NCBI GenBank assembly: GCA_947492885.1
Contig: CANLPK010000010.1
Span: 1-56,590, forward strand
DNA: 56,590 bases
DNA from: Bacteroidota bacterium
Lineage (GTDB): Bacteria; Bacteroidota; Bacteroidia; UKL13-3
Reading direction: 5' to 3'
The notes beneath the pieces were generated by a model, which did not search any database, was not told where the DNA came from, and saw nothing but the letters and a program-made list of their open reading frames with translations. Positions 25,894 through 33,698 of the stretch are shown here, piece after piece. The translations under genes were made by a program, and so were the position numbers. Within the stretch, counting starts at the first letter, position 1, and every line of letters starts with the position of its first letter.

Positions 25894-26415
25894 ATGATAC
25901 AACGCCCTTTCAATTTTAAAAAATGGATCGATGATCACCGCCATTTATTAAAACCACCCGTAGGAAATCAATGCGTATACGAAGACACCGATTTTATCGT
26001 CATGGTAGTTGGCGGGCCCAATAGCCGCAAAGATTATCATTTCAACGAAGGGGAGGAGTTCTACTATCAGCTCGAAGGAAATATGATATTGAAAATTATC
26101 GAAGATGGAAAACCCGTGGATATTCATATCAACGAAGGCGATATCTTCTTACTTCCTCCACGTACCCCGCACTCGCCTCAACGCCCTGCCAATACCGTTG
26201 GACTGGTGCTCGAGCGAAAACGCGAAACGAAAGAACTCGATGGTTTCCTATGGTACTGCGAACAATGTGGCAGCAAGGTTTATGAAGAATACGAATACGT
26301 GACCGATATCGTAGCTCAATTGCCACCCATCTTCGAACGCTTCTACGATAATAAAGAAAACTGTACCTGCAAAAATTGCGGACACGTGATTACACGTCCT
26401 GCGAAGATTGCCTAA
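25894..26415 (+). CDS. nbaC: 3-hydroxyanthranilate 3,4-dioxygenase (copy 1)
   Basis: This cupin-type ring-cleaving dioxygenase converts 3-hydroxyanthranilate and O2 to 2-amino-3-carboxymuconate semialdehyde in tryptophan catabolism or de novo NAD synthesis. The 173-residue product has the Fe(II) ligands at H49, E55 and H93 and the substrate arginines at R45 and R97, by alignment with the known family motifs (HFNEGEE; RTPHSPQRP). The C-terminal second metal site is present as CEQC and CKNC. A paralogue with the same motifs lies at 41387-41920 in the aromatic operon. Here the gene instead pairs with a beta-lactamase-fold lipoprotein gene three bases downstream. No kynureninase is in the window. 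Confidence 0.95.
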   Translation: MIQRPFNFKKWIDDHRHLLKPPVGNQCVYEDTDFIVMVVGGPNSRKDYHFNEGEEFYYQLEGNMILKIIEDGKPVDIHINEGDIFLLPPRTPHSPQRPANTVGLVLERKRETKELDGFLWYCEQCGSKVYEEYEYVTDIVAQLPPIFERFYDNKENCTCKNCGHVITRPAKIA

Positions 26416-26418
26416 ACC

Positions 26419-27609
26419 ATGATGCGCATTGCAGGGTGTTTTATTTTATTTTGGGCTTTGCTCGGATGCCGCAACGATCGTGTATTGAAGCGGGTACTGA
26501 AATCGAAACCCATATTGAAGGAGGTAGCCAGCAAAAAAGATTCGCTTCGACTGCAAATTATTTATACCACCATCCACAAACAAAAAGATGGTACGACAAA
26601 ATTTGTATCTCATACTTTTCATGTCGATTCCAATTTGTATTTCTACCCTGCAAGCACCGCCAAATTACTGGTATCGGCCATGGCGCTCGAAAAAATAGAA
26701 GCCGAAACCCAGGCCAGTGCAACGTATAATACCCCATTGAAAGCCTTTGCTATTGGACCTTGTCAGACCAACGAGGAATTCGATACCACAGCTAAAAATT
26801 CTACGCCAACCCTCGGACATTATATTCATAAAATGTTATTAGTAAGTGATAACAGCGCCTACAATCGCGTATTCGATTATGTTGGGCAGGATCAAATGCA
26901 AGCCCGACTTGCTCAATTGGGGTTTCCCAGTGCACGTATCATTCAGCGATTCGACCCATCCTGCAATCCAGAGGCCAATAGAATTCATAACCGATTTGAA
27001 TTTTACCGTCCCGATTCCACCTTTCTTTTTTCGAGTACTGCCATCACTAAAAATATTTATACCAACCCTTTAACCAATGTTTTTGTTGGCAATGCGTATT
27101 ATTTTGGTGATAGCCTCGTGAAGCAGCCACGACAATTTCGCTATAATAATAATTTGCCTCTGTCTGTCTTGAATCAAAGCCTCATGCGATTGATGTATCC
27201 TGAGTCTTTCGATGCGGCGCAACAATTTCATTTGAATACTTCCGATTTGCAATTTTTGAAAACGCAGCTGGGCATGTATCCTTATGAAAGCGATTATCCA
27301 AAATACGATTCAAGTTATTTTCCAGCGTATAAAAAGTATTTATACTATGGCAAAGATCCCAAGGCGGTGATTGATTCTAATTTGCGAATCTATAATATCG
27401 TTGGTCAGGCGTATGGGTTCACTACCGATATTGCTTATTTCGAAGACAATAAAAATGGGATTGCATTTTTTCTAGCTGTAAGCCTCTATACCAATGCCGA
27501 CGGCATTTTGAACGACGACAAATACGAATACAATACCATCGCCTTCCCCTTCCTCCAGGCGCTTGGTGAAGCTGTTTATCAGCGCGAATTGAAGCAACAC
27601 AAGAATTAG
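26419..27609 (+). CDS. lipoprotein with class A beta-lactamase-like serine hydrolase fold
   Basis: This 396-residue protein has a lipobox WALLGC (Cys 17). The catalytic SxxK is present as S79-T-A-K82 (PASTAKLL), and an SDN element lies at 143-145 (LLVSDNSAYNR), both at the spacing of class A beta-lactamases and related PBPs. I see no KTG/KSG triad in the C-terminal half, and the domain is longer than a typical class A enzyme. It therefore resembles the PF13354-type domain proteins of unknown substrate and is not a confident antibiotic-resistance enzyme. It starts three bases after nbaC, so the two are almost certainly co-transcribed, although no functional link is known. Confidence 0.8.
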   Translation: MMRIAGCFILFWALLGCRNDRVLKRVLKSKPILKEVASKKDSLRLQIIYTTIHKQKDGTTKFVSHTFHVDSNLYFYPASTAKLLVSAMALEKIEAETQASATYNTPLKAFAIGPCQTNEEFDTTAKNSTPTLGHYIHKMLLVSDNSAYNRVFDYVGQDQMQARLAQLGFPSARIIQRFDPSCNPEANRIHNRFEFYRPDSTFLFSSTAITKNIYTNPLTNVFVGNAYYFGDSLVKQPRQFRYNNNLPLSVLNQSLMRLMYPESFDAAQQFHLNTSDLQFLKTQLGMYPYESDYPKYDSSYFPAYKKYLYYGKDPKAVIDSNLRIYNIVGQAYGFTTDIAYFEDNKNGIAFFLAVSLYTNADGILNDDKYEYNTIAFPFLQALGEAVYQRELKQHKN

Positions 27610-27686
27610 GAATTACTTTGTATTCTTGGCTATTGTTGATTAATTGTGTGTTTCGGTAATTAATTTTCAAACACTTTTGTAAGGTC

Positions 27687-28055
27687 ATGGATAATTTGTT
27701 ACCCTCCAATACCGCCGAAGAAGAAGATGATGATGCGCCTCGCAAATATTATTTCTCGATGGGGGAGGTATGTGAAATGTTAGACGTGGCCCCCTCTCTC
27801 ATCCGTTACTGGCACAGCGAATTCCCCGATATTCGCCCTCTAAAAAACAAAAAGGGAAACCGACTTTTTCGTCCCCAGGATCTGGAAACGATCAAACTCA
27901 TTTATCATTTACTCAAAGAACGTGGCTTTACCATTCAAGGTGCCAAAGATTATTTGAAGAGTCAGAAACGAATATCTAAAGGTGATTTCGAACTCATTGA
28001 ATCACTGAAAAAAGTTCGTGCTCAATTACAAGAGCTAAAAGATAGCTTGAAATAA
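27687..28055 (+). CDS. MerR-family transcriptional regulator
   Basis: This is a short (122 residues) MerR-type DNA-binding protein. An acidic N-terminus (about 1-18) precedes the winged HTH (YYFSMGEVCEMLDVAPSLIR, then YWHSEFP and NRLFRPQDLETIKLIYHLL), followed by a helix (LIESLKKVRAQLQELKDSLK) that probably mediates dimerisation. No effector-binding domain or metal-binding cysteines follow. It looks like the small MerR proteins common in Bacteroidota, whose targets are mostly unknown. A -7-like box CACTTTTG at 27672-27679 lies seven bases before the ATG, suggesting its own promoter and a very short leader. A terminator follows. Confidence 0.9.
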   Translation: MDNLLPSNTAEEEDDDAPRKYYFSMGEVCEMLDVAPSLIRYWHSEFPDIRPLKNKKGNRLFRPQDLETIKLIYHLLKERGFTIQGAKDYLKSQKRISKGDFELIESLKKVRAQLQELKDSLK

Positions 28056-28063
28056 TTCACCAC

Positions 28064-28100
28064 AAAAAAAGGTGACTTGTTTCCAAATCACCTTTTCAAT
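28064..28100. terminator. bidirectional terminator between MerR gene and anti-sigma-like gene
   Basis: Stem AAAAGGTGA (28067-28075) pairs with TCACCTTTT (28088-28096), with an inner TTG/CAA extension. The minus-strand copy ends in a T7 run and would stop the sigma/anti-sigma transcript. The plus-strand copy ends in T4 and serves the MerR gene. Confidence 0.8.
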
Positions 28101-28111
28101 ATTGTTTTCTT

Positions 28112-29872
28112 CTAATTTGTTTGTGCTAAGATTTGCCTTATTTCTTCCACAGTACTTACATTCAATTGTGGCCTAAACTTCGCCTGTTTCCTTTCTCCTC
28201 CTTTAAATTGTTCCTTGAACTCAGTTACTCCAATGATATAAAATTTACCTGCATCAAAGGTGACCAAGACATTGTCGGCTCCCTTATCATAGCTTATATT
28301 ATAGGTGTTTACTCCACTTGGATGGTAACCGATACATGCATTTAGTTTTTTATCAATTAGGTAAACATCACCCATGGGTTGAATCGATTTTTCATCTTCG
28401 CTGACACAAGTTGTATAAATGGTGGCTTCATTTTTAAATCGACGTGGGCAATCATTATTCCAAACTCCCATCTGACTTACCGAAACTACATGCCAGAATT
28501 TCTGAGCATTAGTCATATTGGCCAATCTTTCTTCTTCCATTTTTATTGCATTCAGGCGGGCTTCCTTTTGCTGGGCTTCATAAGCTTTTTTGTTATTCGC
28601 AATTTGTTCGTTTACCGCCTTTTCGTTTTTCTCTGCTTCTAATCGCATGCGTTCCATTGATGCTTTGGCCTCTGCCACAGCAGCTTCTTGCTCTTTCTCT
28701 TTGGTGCTTACTTTTGACTGATAATCTTTCACAATTTTACTATAAGCCACCTTCGCCGAATCATAATTCTTTCCTTCAAATACAGGATACACTATCAATA
28801 CCACATTCTGATTTCTGCGCGATAAGGTCATCTTATAATTCACGCCTTTCTTCGGACCATCTTCCATCGTTACTTTCTCCCAAGTGGTGGCATAATAACT
28901 TTCCTTGAAATCTTTATTCTCTGCACCTACATCAAATAATATATTATTATATACTGCAAGCTCAGGAAAATCTTTTTTATCATATCCAAAATTGAAATGG
29001 GTAATTTTCGGATTGGCCTTCACAGGTGCCACTGGGCGTGCGCTCTTTAAGGCAACGACCTCCTTAGTTATGGCTTCCTTTTTAGCTTCTGCTTTTTTCA
29101 CTTCTTCTTCACATTTCTGGACCGCTGATGAGGTGGCATGATCTCTTGTTTTAGGAATATTCACTGATGTTGATGATTCATTTGAAGTGCAAGAATCAAC
29201 CATGGCGAGGTTTTGTTCATCCTTTTGGCCATGATCTTTTCCTTTGTAAATCCATTGCTTTTGCACGGTATCTAAATAATACTGATTGTATTGCTCAGGA
29301 TTATAAGGTGTCGACATCCTCACGGTCATATTCTTTTCAGGATTCACTTGCAATGACGCTTTGTTTTGAGATGCATTGATTTCAAACATGCCACCCGATT
29401 CGAAGAAATAGTTTGTGCCAGCACTATCATAAGTCATGGGAATGCCACTACACATAAAATCGACAGGGTCTCTGAATTCGCGGTATTGCACATCAACCAC
29501 TCCACTTACCACCTTGCCATTTTGATCAACCAAACTGCCTTTGGGGATTTGAATGATGCTCCCTGAAGGCGTAATGATGCCAGTGCTATCATCACAATTC
29601 ACAGTGTATGTTTCGTTTTGAATGGTGATAGGAGCAGGGTTAATAAATGGGCGATCGCTTAGTTTAGAATTCTCGGGATGGGTTAATAAGATAACACTGC
29701 CTACCAATCCAATGATAACTGTAGCAGCTGCTGCAGACACAAACCAAAGTCGGAGATATAATGGCTTGATGGCTCCATTGATGCTTCCCAGTACTTCATC
29801 GAAATTGCGCAATCGTGCAATATCCTCTGGGGTAGGCGGGGTTCGATTGATATTTATTTTATAATTGTTCAT
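28112..29872 (-). CDS. single-pass membrane protein next to an ECF sigma factor, possible anti-sigma-like sensor
   Basis: I do not recognise the whole protein (586 residues). Residues 1-41 are hydrophilic, one membrane segment lies at about 42-63, and the rest should be periplasmic. About 100-200 holds a beta-rich domain common in Bacteroidota envelope proteins, with IPKGSLVDQNGKVVSGVVDV, then EFRDPVDFMCSGIPMTYDS and FESGGMFEIN. A long charged, Ala/Lys/Glu-rich region at about 365-460 is predicted coiled coil. The C-terminus is globular. It starts 33 bases after the sigma-factor stop, where the cognate anti-sigma gene normally lies. The short N-terminus could hold a minimal sigma-binding segment, but no zinc HxxxCxxC motif is visible. 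The anti-sigma role is inferred from position. Confidence 0.7.
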   Translation of the reverse strand: MNNYKININRTPPTPEDIARLRNFDEVLGSINGAIKPLYLRLWFVSAAAATVIIGLVGSVILLTHPENSKLSDRPFINPAPITIQNETYTVNCDDSTGIITPSGSIIQIPKGSLVDQNGKVVSGVVDVQYREFRDPVDFMCSGIPMTYDSAGTNYFFESGGMFEINASQNKASLQVNPEKNMTVRMSTPYNPEQYNQYYLDTVQKQWIYKGKDHGQKDEQNLAMVDSCTSNESSTSVNIPKTRDHATSSAVQKCEEEVKKAEAKKEAITKEVVALKSARPVAPVKANPKITHFNFGYDKKDFPELAVYNNILFDVGAENKDFKESYYATTWEKVTMEDGPKKGVNYKMTLSRRNQNVVLIVYPVFEGKNYDSAKVAYSKIVKDYQSKVSTKEKEQEAAVAEAKASMERMRLEAEKNEKAVNEQIANNKKAYEAQQKEARLNAIKMEEERLANMTNAQKFWHVVSVSQMGVWNNDCPRRFKNEATIYTTCVSEDEKSIQPMGDVYLIDKKLNACIGYHPSGVNTYNISYDKGADNVLVTFDAGKFYIIGVTEFKEQFKGGERKQAKFRPQLNVSTVEEIRQILAQTN

Positions 29873-29905
29873 GGGACTGATTGTTAATTTGATTTTTGTT
29901 CTTGT

Positions 29906-30478
29906 TTAATTTTTGATTCTGATAAGGCTTGCTTTTAATTTATCGAGGAGCCGATACGTTCTCACCTTCGCATTGTTCTCAGTGATATTGATGATGTCTC
30001 CAATCTCTTTAAACGAATGCTTCTCAAAGAATCGTAATTGAAGCAGTTGAATTTCATCTTCAGGCAAGTAGCCTATCTCCTTAATGAGCTGATCGTGATA
30101 AAGCTCTAAACTATCTTCCTCCAGTTCATCAATGATATCATAGAGCCGGTTACTATCAAGGTTCACCGTGAGGTTCTTCTTACTATCTCGATAAAACTGA
30201 TTCACTTCATTAATGGCAATTCGATAGAGCCAGGAGGCGAAGGGTACACCCTGAAGTTTGAAGCTTGAAATACTCTTCAGCGCTTTAATAAAAACCTGCT
30301 GGGTGATGTCTCTCGAGTTTTCCAGATCGTCCATACGATGGTAAACACAAGAGAAAATCTTTTCAAAGTATTTCTCATACAATACTCCAAACAGGCGCGG
30401 GTCGCGTTGTGCTGCCAGTATTTGCTGGCCTTCCATTGCGAGTTGTTGCTCGTTGACGTGATGTTTAGATTCAATCAT
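29906..30478 (-). CDS. ECF-type RNA polymerase sigma factor
   Basis: This is a 190-residue sigma-70 family protein with regions 2 and 4 only. Region 2 includes LFGVLYEKYFEKIFSCVYHR, DDLENSRDITQQVFIKALKS and PFASWLYRIAINEVNQFYRD. Region 4 includes DEIQLLQLRFFEKHSFKEIG followed by NITENNAKVRTYRLLDKLK, the HTH that contacts the -35 region. The ATG at 30478 (MIESKHH) is chosen. A longer frame to 30562 would have to read through the strong hairpin at 30541-30576 and adds no family sequence. The neighbouring membrane protein is the likely partner. Confidence 0.93.
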   Translation of the reverse strand: MIESKHHVNEQQLAMEGQQILAAQRDPRLFGVLYEKYFEKIFSCVYHRMDDLENSRDITQQVFIKALKSISSFKLQGVPFASWLYRIAINEVNQFYRDSKKNLTVNLDSNRLYDIIDELEEDSLELYHDQLIKEIGYLPEDEIQLLQLRFFEKHSFKEIGDIINITENNAKVRTYRLLDKLKASLIRIKN

Positions 30479-30540
30479 GAGTTCTGGGTTTTGGTGAAGT
30501 AGAGTTATACCATCGATTGTTTCATTTTTAATTATAACGC

Positions 30541-30576
30541 AAAAACCCGAATAAAGATACATTTATTCGGGTTTTT
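30541..30576. terminator. strong symmetrical hairpin upstream of the sigma-factor gene
   Basis: A perfect 15-bp stem, AAAAACCCGAATAAA (30541-30555) with its complement at 30562-30576, and a six-base loop. Either strand would end in T5. It could end transcripts from the thioredoxin/rhodanese operon, or act as an attenuator in the sigma-factor leader. No good TAnnTTTG box lies between it and the sigma start. Confidence 0.75.
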
Positions 30577-31229
30577 CAATAAATTATAATGATGATGGGT
30601 AATATCTGATATGGTATTCGGAATTAGTTTCTCAACTACTGAGTAGTTGTACATCAATATCCATCAGTATTTTATACTTGTTTTTAATCAAGCATTTACT
30701 GGAACCGATGGTTAATTTCGTTCTAATATCCTGAATTAACTTCCCAACTGCAAAGCAGTTGAATAACAATAGCCATAGGTGAAACCTATGGTAGACGATT
30801 TCCCCCCAGTCAGAACCCTGAAAGGGTTCAACATATTAATTGTATTATTAAATGAATACTGAATTTTTGGAAAGATGAATTTTTTTTATGTTCAACCCCT
30901 TTGGGGTTGGGAACAGAGACAATCATTCAACCATAGGTTTCACCTATGGCTATTATTGTTGAACTACTTCGTAGTAAATTCAATTCTCATGTGATTATTT
31001 TCGATGAAACATAACTTTTTTATGTTCGGAGGGTTCTTAAAATTAGGTATACAACCATTAATAGCCGGAAGGGTTGTGAATACACACCATCACTGAACCA
31101 AAGGTTTTACTAATGGCAATTATTCTTGAACTACTTTGATATGTTAGAATATATTCAGTTTGAAATTTCAGATTCCGAATTCAAGAAAGGAATATTCAGC
31201 AAATAATCAAGACCCAGATTCCACAACAA
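30577..31229. repeat. intergenic array of mirrored hairpin repeats (family II, second copy)
   Basis: The ordered hairpins of family II recur: CAACTGCAAAGCAGTTG (30745-30761), CCATAGGTGAAACCTATGG (30773-30791), AACCCTGAAAGGGTT (about 30815-30829), CAACCCCTTTGGGGTTG (30893-30909) and the inverted CCATAGGTTTCACCTATGG (30931-30949). These are followed by TATTGTTGAACTACTTCGTA. A further decayed half-unit (AACCAAAGGTTTTACTAATGG and TTGAACTACTTTG) lies at about 31096-31138. No gene is supported in these 650 bases. Confidence 0.82.
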
Positions 31230-31952
31230 TTATTTCAATTGTTGCAACAATTCTGCTTTCTCCATAAAGCCCTGGTTGGTAAAGGTGATGGCCTTGTTCT
31301 TGTAAATTTGAATGGTTGGTAGAGCATCAATATTTAATGCCTTACAAAGATCCGGATGCTCATCGGCATTGATACGTAGTACTACTACTTTGTCGGCCAT
31401 CTCTTTTGAAATCTCTTCGATGGATGGTGCCATGCGCTTGCAAGGTGCACACCAATCAGCATAGAAATCAACGAGCACCAATTTATCCGAAACGATTTTT
31501 GCTTCAAATTCTTCCTTGGTCATGCCAGTACTTGCAGGAACATCGTTCTTCGGTGCATCGGTTGTTAAAGGTAAATTGGCAGCATTCCATTTCATTACCC
31601 CTCCAGATAATTCGTAAACGGTGGTAAATCCACTTCCACGAAGGTGCTTGGCTGCTGATGCGCTTCTTCCTCCACTGAGGCAATACACAAATAATGGTGC
31701 TTTCTTATCTAAGGCTTGTACCTGTGCATCAAAATCATTTCCATTCCAGTCGAAGTTCTTGGCGTTTTGAATATGTCCGCCTTGATACTCCCCAGGAGTG
31801 CGCACATCAAGTATGATGGCTGTTGGAGTTTCCTTTATTTTAGCCTCAAACTCGGTGGCATTGAGGGCAGTTTTGCTTTGTGATTGTGCATTGGTGCAGG
31901 CATTGAAAAGCAATGCAAATGCAGCCATGAATGTTAAAATAATACGATTCAT
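31230..31952 (-). CDS. lipoprotein fusing a rhodanese domain to a thioredoxin domain
   Basis: This 240-residue lipoprotein has a lipobox FNAC (Cys 19). The rhodanese domain (about 32-130) has LDVRTPGEYQGGHI and an active-site loop YCLSGGRS whose cysteine can carry a persulfide. The thioredoxin domain (about 140-240) has FYADWCAPCKRM. Such a fusion could move sulfane sulfur or electrons on the periplasmic side. It is the last gene of a dense minus-strand cluster and starts exactly where trxA ends. A hairpin at 30541-30576 may end the transcript. The substrate partner is unknown. Confidence 0.92.
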   Translation of the reverse strand: MNRIILTFMAAFALLFNACTNAQSQSKTALNATEFEAKIKETPTAIILDVRTPGEYQGGHIQNAKNFDWNGNDFDAQVQALDKKAPLFVYCLSGGRSASAAKHLRGSGFTTVYELSGGVMKWNAANLPLTTDAPKNDVPASTGMTKEEFEAKIVSDKLVLVDFYADWCAPCKRMAPSIEEISKEMADKVVVLRINADEHPDLCKALNIDALPTIQIYKNKAITFTNQGFMEKAELLQQLK

Positions 31953-32249
31953 TTATGATTGATATTGTGTGATTAATTTTTCTAATTCGTGGGCTGGAAC
32001 AACGCCCGATTGGCGCCATAATATTTTGCCTTCCTTGAATAATATCAAGGTAGGAACTCCTTGCACATGGTAAGCCTGTGCGGCATGTGGGTTTTTATCT
32101 ACATCAATTTTAAAGATTTTCGCTTTGTCGCCAATCTTCGATTTGAGTTGCTCTAAAATTGGTTTCATCATCTTGCATGGCCCACACCATTCGGCAGAGA
32201 AATCTACCAATGTAAGTTGATCCTGATTTATTTGTTCAGAGAAATTCAT
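31953..32249 (-). CDS. trxA: thioredoxin
   Basis: This is a 98-residue cytoplasmic-type thioredoxin with the classical active site WCGPCKMM near residue 22, the cis-Pro loop [10 protein letters not shown], and no signal peptide. It reduces disulfides and could reduce the persulfides formed by the neighbouring rhodaneses. Its start overlaps the stop of the small membrane-protein gene by four bases (ATGA). This is probably not the only thioredoxin of the cell, and its placement here suggests a dedicated role in sulfur transfer. Confidence 0.93.
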   Translation of the reverse strand: MNFSEQINQDQLTLVDFSAEWCGPCKMMKPILEQLKSKIGDKAKIFKIDVDKNPHAAQAYHVQGVPTLILFKEGKILWRQSGVVPAHELEKLITQYQS

Positions 32250-32497
32250 GATTTCGATTCGTTCGATTTTATTTCTTCAAAGGTAATATCCTGTGTCGAC
32301 TCTTTTTTAGGAGAATAAGGTACAGCACAACCTCCTGCTCCGCAACAACCGGTATTGGTTGCTACCTGAAATAAGAAGAACGCCGCAATCATTCCCGCCA
32401 ATGGGTCGCGCATTTGAATTGCTTGTATGCTGATGATCACTGCAAGTAATAGTCGGAACCAGCGCATTGCGCTCCATCCAGAAAGTAATGTTTGCAT
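32246..32497 (-). CDS. small Cys-rich membrane protein of the rhodanese cluster
   Basis: This 83-residue protein is not assigned to a named family with certainty. It has an amphipathic start, a hydrophobic segment ([16 protein letters not shown]), a second one ([14 protein letters not shown]), and then a cysteine cluster [13 protein letters not shown] before a polar tail. The layout recalls YgaP-like/DUF2892 membrane segments often fused to rhodaneses elsewhere. Here it lies between a free rhodanese gene (one base away) and trxA (four-base overlap), so it is certainly part of the unit. The clustered cysteines could bind metal or carry sulfur. Confidence 0.75.
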   Translation of the reverse strand: MQTLLSGWSAMRWFRLLLAVIISIQAIQMRDPLAGMIAAFFLFQVATNTGCCGAGGCAVPYSPKKESTQDITFEEIKSNESKS

Positions 32498-32498
32498 T

Positions 32499-32819
32499 TT
32501 ATGATCTTAATTTTGCTTGTAAACTACTCCAGCCTCCACCGTTATAAACGTTGGTGAAGCCATGTGATTTAAGAATGCTCTTGGCCGATGCACTGCGCAT
32601 TCCAGAGGCACAACAAGTGATGACAGGTTTGTTTTTGTCTTTCAGTTTTCCAATATTATTGTGAAGGGTATCTACCGAAATATTGATTGAACCTTTGATA
32701 TGGCCTCCTGCATATTCACCTTTGCTGCGCACATCGAGAATCACGGCTCCTTGCTTTACCAAGGCAGCATAATCTGTTTTTGGGCCAAATCCCAAGAGTT
32801 GTTTTAGGGCGTTAATCAT
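32499..32819 (-). CDS. single-domain rhodanese-like sulfurtransferase
   Basis: This 106-residue protein has a hydrophobic N-terminus (INALKQLLGFG) followed by one rhodanese domain: ILDVRSKGEYAGGHIKGSIN and the active loop TCCASGMRSASA with the nucleophilic cysteine. It is similar in size to PspE/GlpE proteins, which move sulfane sulfur from thiosulfate or persulfides to thiols or cyanide. It is followed after one base by the small membrane-protein gene and preceded by another rhodanese gene, so the two probably act in series or at different sites. Confidence 0.92.
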   Translation of the reverse strand: MINALKQLLGFGPKTDYAALVKQGAVILDVRSKGEYAGGHIKGSINISVDTLHNNIGKLKDKNKPVITCCASGMRSASAKSILKSHGFTNVYNGGGWSSLQAKLRS

Positions 32820-32841
32820 GTTTGATTTTTATGATTTAAAT

Positions 32842-33129
32842 TTAATTTGATGATTGAGATTGATAATAATTTACTTCTAACCACGATCCACCATTGATGC
32901 AATCGATGCCTGAGCGGGATAGGAAACTATGGGCTGAACCGCTTCTTCCACCCGATGCACAACATAGTACCAGTGGAGATTTCATAGCTTTTAGGTCATC
33001 CATTCGTTCAGGTATTTCATTCAACGGGATATTGATTGAACCCGCTACATGTCCACCCATAAATTCTTGAGGGGTACGCACATCTACAATCGTGCCTAGG
33101 TTTTCGGAGATAATTTCTTCGAGATTCAT
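32842..33129 (-). CDS. single-domain rhodanese-like sulfurtransferase
   Basis: This is a 95-residue stand-alone rhodanese with TIVDVRTPQEFMGGHVAGSI and the active-site loop CCASGGRSGSA. There is no signal peptide or membrane segment, so it should be cytoplasmic. It lies 22 bases upstream of the next rhodanese gene and 26 bases downstream of the heavy-metal-associated domain gene, all in one direction. Its close likeness to its neighbour suggests an old tandem duplication. Confidence 0.92.
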   Translation of the reverse strand: MNLEEIISENLGTIVDVRTPQEFMGGHVAGSINIPLNEIPERMDDLKAMKSPLVLCCASGGRSGSAHSFLSRSGIDCINGGSWLEVNYYQSQSSN

Positions 33130-33155
33130 ATTTATATATTAAAAGGGTAAAATAT

Positions 33156-33434
33156 TTATGCTTGTAAATTATGGATTCGTCCAACCATACAGCTTGCATA
33201 ACTTTTGAGCTGCAATAGCAATCCATTTTTCTCTGTGGCCTCTGGGTAGCCTAGTTCATGTAACCTGTCGATAATAATTTTACGTTCATTATCGGGATAA
33301 CTCAGGGTGATTGAATCGGCGTCTTTATCAACAATGACATCGCTTACGCCTTCAATTTTTTGAAGTTCATTTTTGATAGTGGTGGCACATCCGTTACATT
33401 TAACGTTGGCAACTAAGATGGTTTCGGTAGTCAT
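33156..33434 (-). CDS. heavy-metal-associated (HMA) domain protein
   Basis: This 92-residue protein starts with an HMA/copper-chaperone fold: ETILVANVKCNGCATTIKNE with the metal-binding CxxC, then VDKDADSITLSYP. The last ~30 residues add a short tail with another cysteine (YASCMVGRIHNL). HMA proteins of this size carry Cu(I) or other soft metals. Its place among rhodaneses suggests it handles thiophilic metal or sulfur-stressed metal pools, but no P-type ATPase is nearby to support a copper-export role. Confidence 0.88.
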   Translation of the reverse strand: MTTETILVANVKCNGCATTIKNELQKIEGVSDVIVDKDADSITLSYPDNERKIIIDRLHELGYPEATEKNGLLLQLKSYASCMVGRIHNLQA

Positions 33435-33446
33435 GATGGGTCTTGT

Positions 33447-33632
33447 TTATTTTTTAAATGAAGTGAATAACAAGCCACCCATTAATGCTCCGTAAGCAGT
33501 ACTATTCAATGGTTTTGAAGTGATAGGGCAGGTACCGCTCGCGCAGCCTACATAATAATAGTAAAGAAACCCGCCTATGGCTCCAACCACAATTCCTAAA
33601 ATGGACAACTTATTTTTGAGTATAAAATTCAT
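33447..33632 (-). CDS. small membrane protein with GCASGTCPITS motif (DUF6132-like)
   Basis: This 61-residue protein has two hydrophobic helices (LSILGIVVGAIGGFLYYYYV and TAYGALMGGLLFTSF) joined by GCASGTCPITSKPLN. I recognise this Cys-containing loop from a small Bacteroidota family that I believe is DUF6132; its function is not known. The ATG at 33632 is chosen because a perfect -7 box lies 12 bases upstream; the longer frame to 33692 would contain that promoter. It is the first gene of the rhodanese/HMA/thioredoxin transcript. Confidence 0.8.
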   Translation of the reverse strand: MNFILKNKLSILGIVVGAIGGFLYYYYVGCASGTCPITSKPLNSTAYGALMGGLLFTSFKK

Positions 33633-33644
33633 TCTTTGATGGTG

Positions 33645-33652
33645 CAAATTTA
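33645..33652 (-). promoter_or_regulatory. -7 promoter box (TAAATTTG) of the rhodanese cluster
   Basis: Perfect TAnnTTTG on the minus strand, 12 bases before the ATG at 33632. A TTG lies upstream at a spacing slightly longer than usual (about 23). It marks the likely start of the seven-gene transcript ending at 31230. Confidence 0.55.
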
Positions 33653-33698
33653 CAACGGTTTTAATCGGATTAGTGCAACTTTTGTTACGCACCCCAAT

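Noticed and set aside
30479-30562. N-terminal extension of the ECF sigma factor
   Set aside because: It would run through the 15-bp hairpin and adds no sequence typical of sigma factors.
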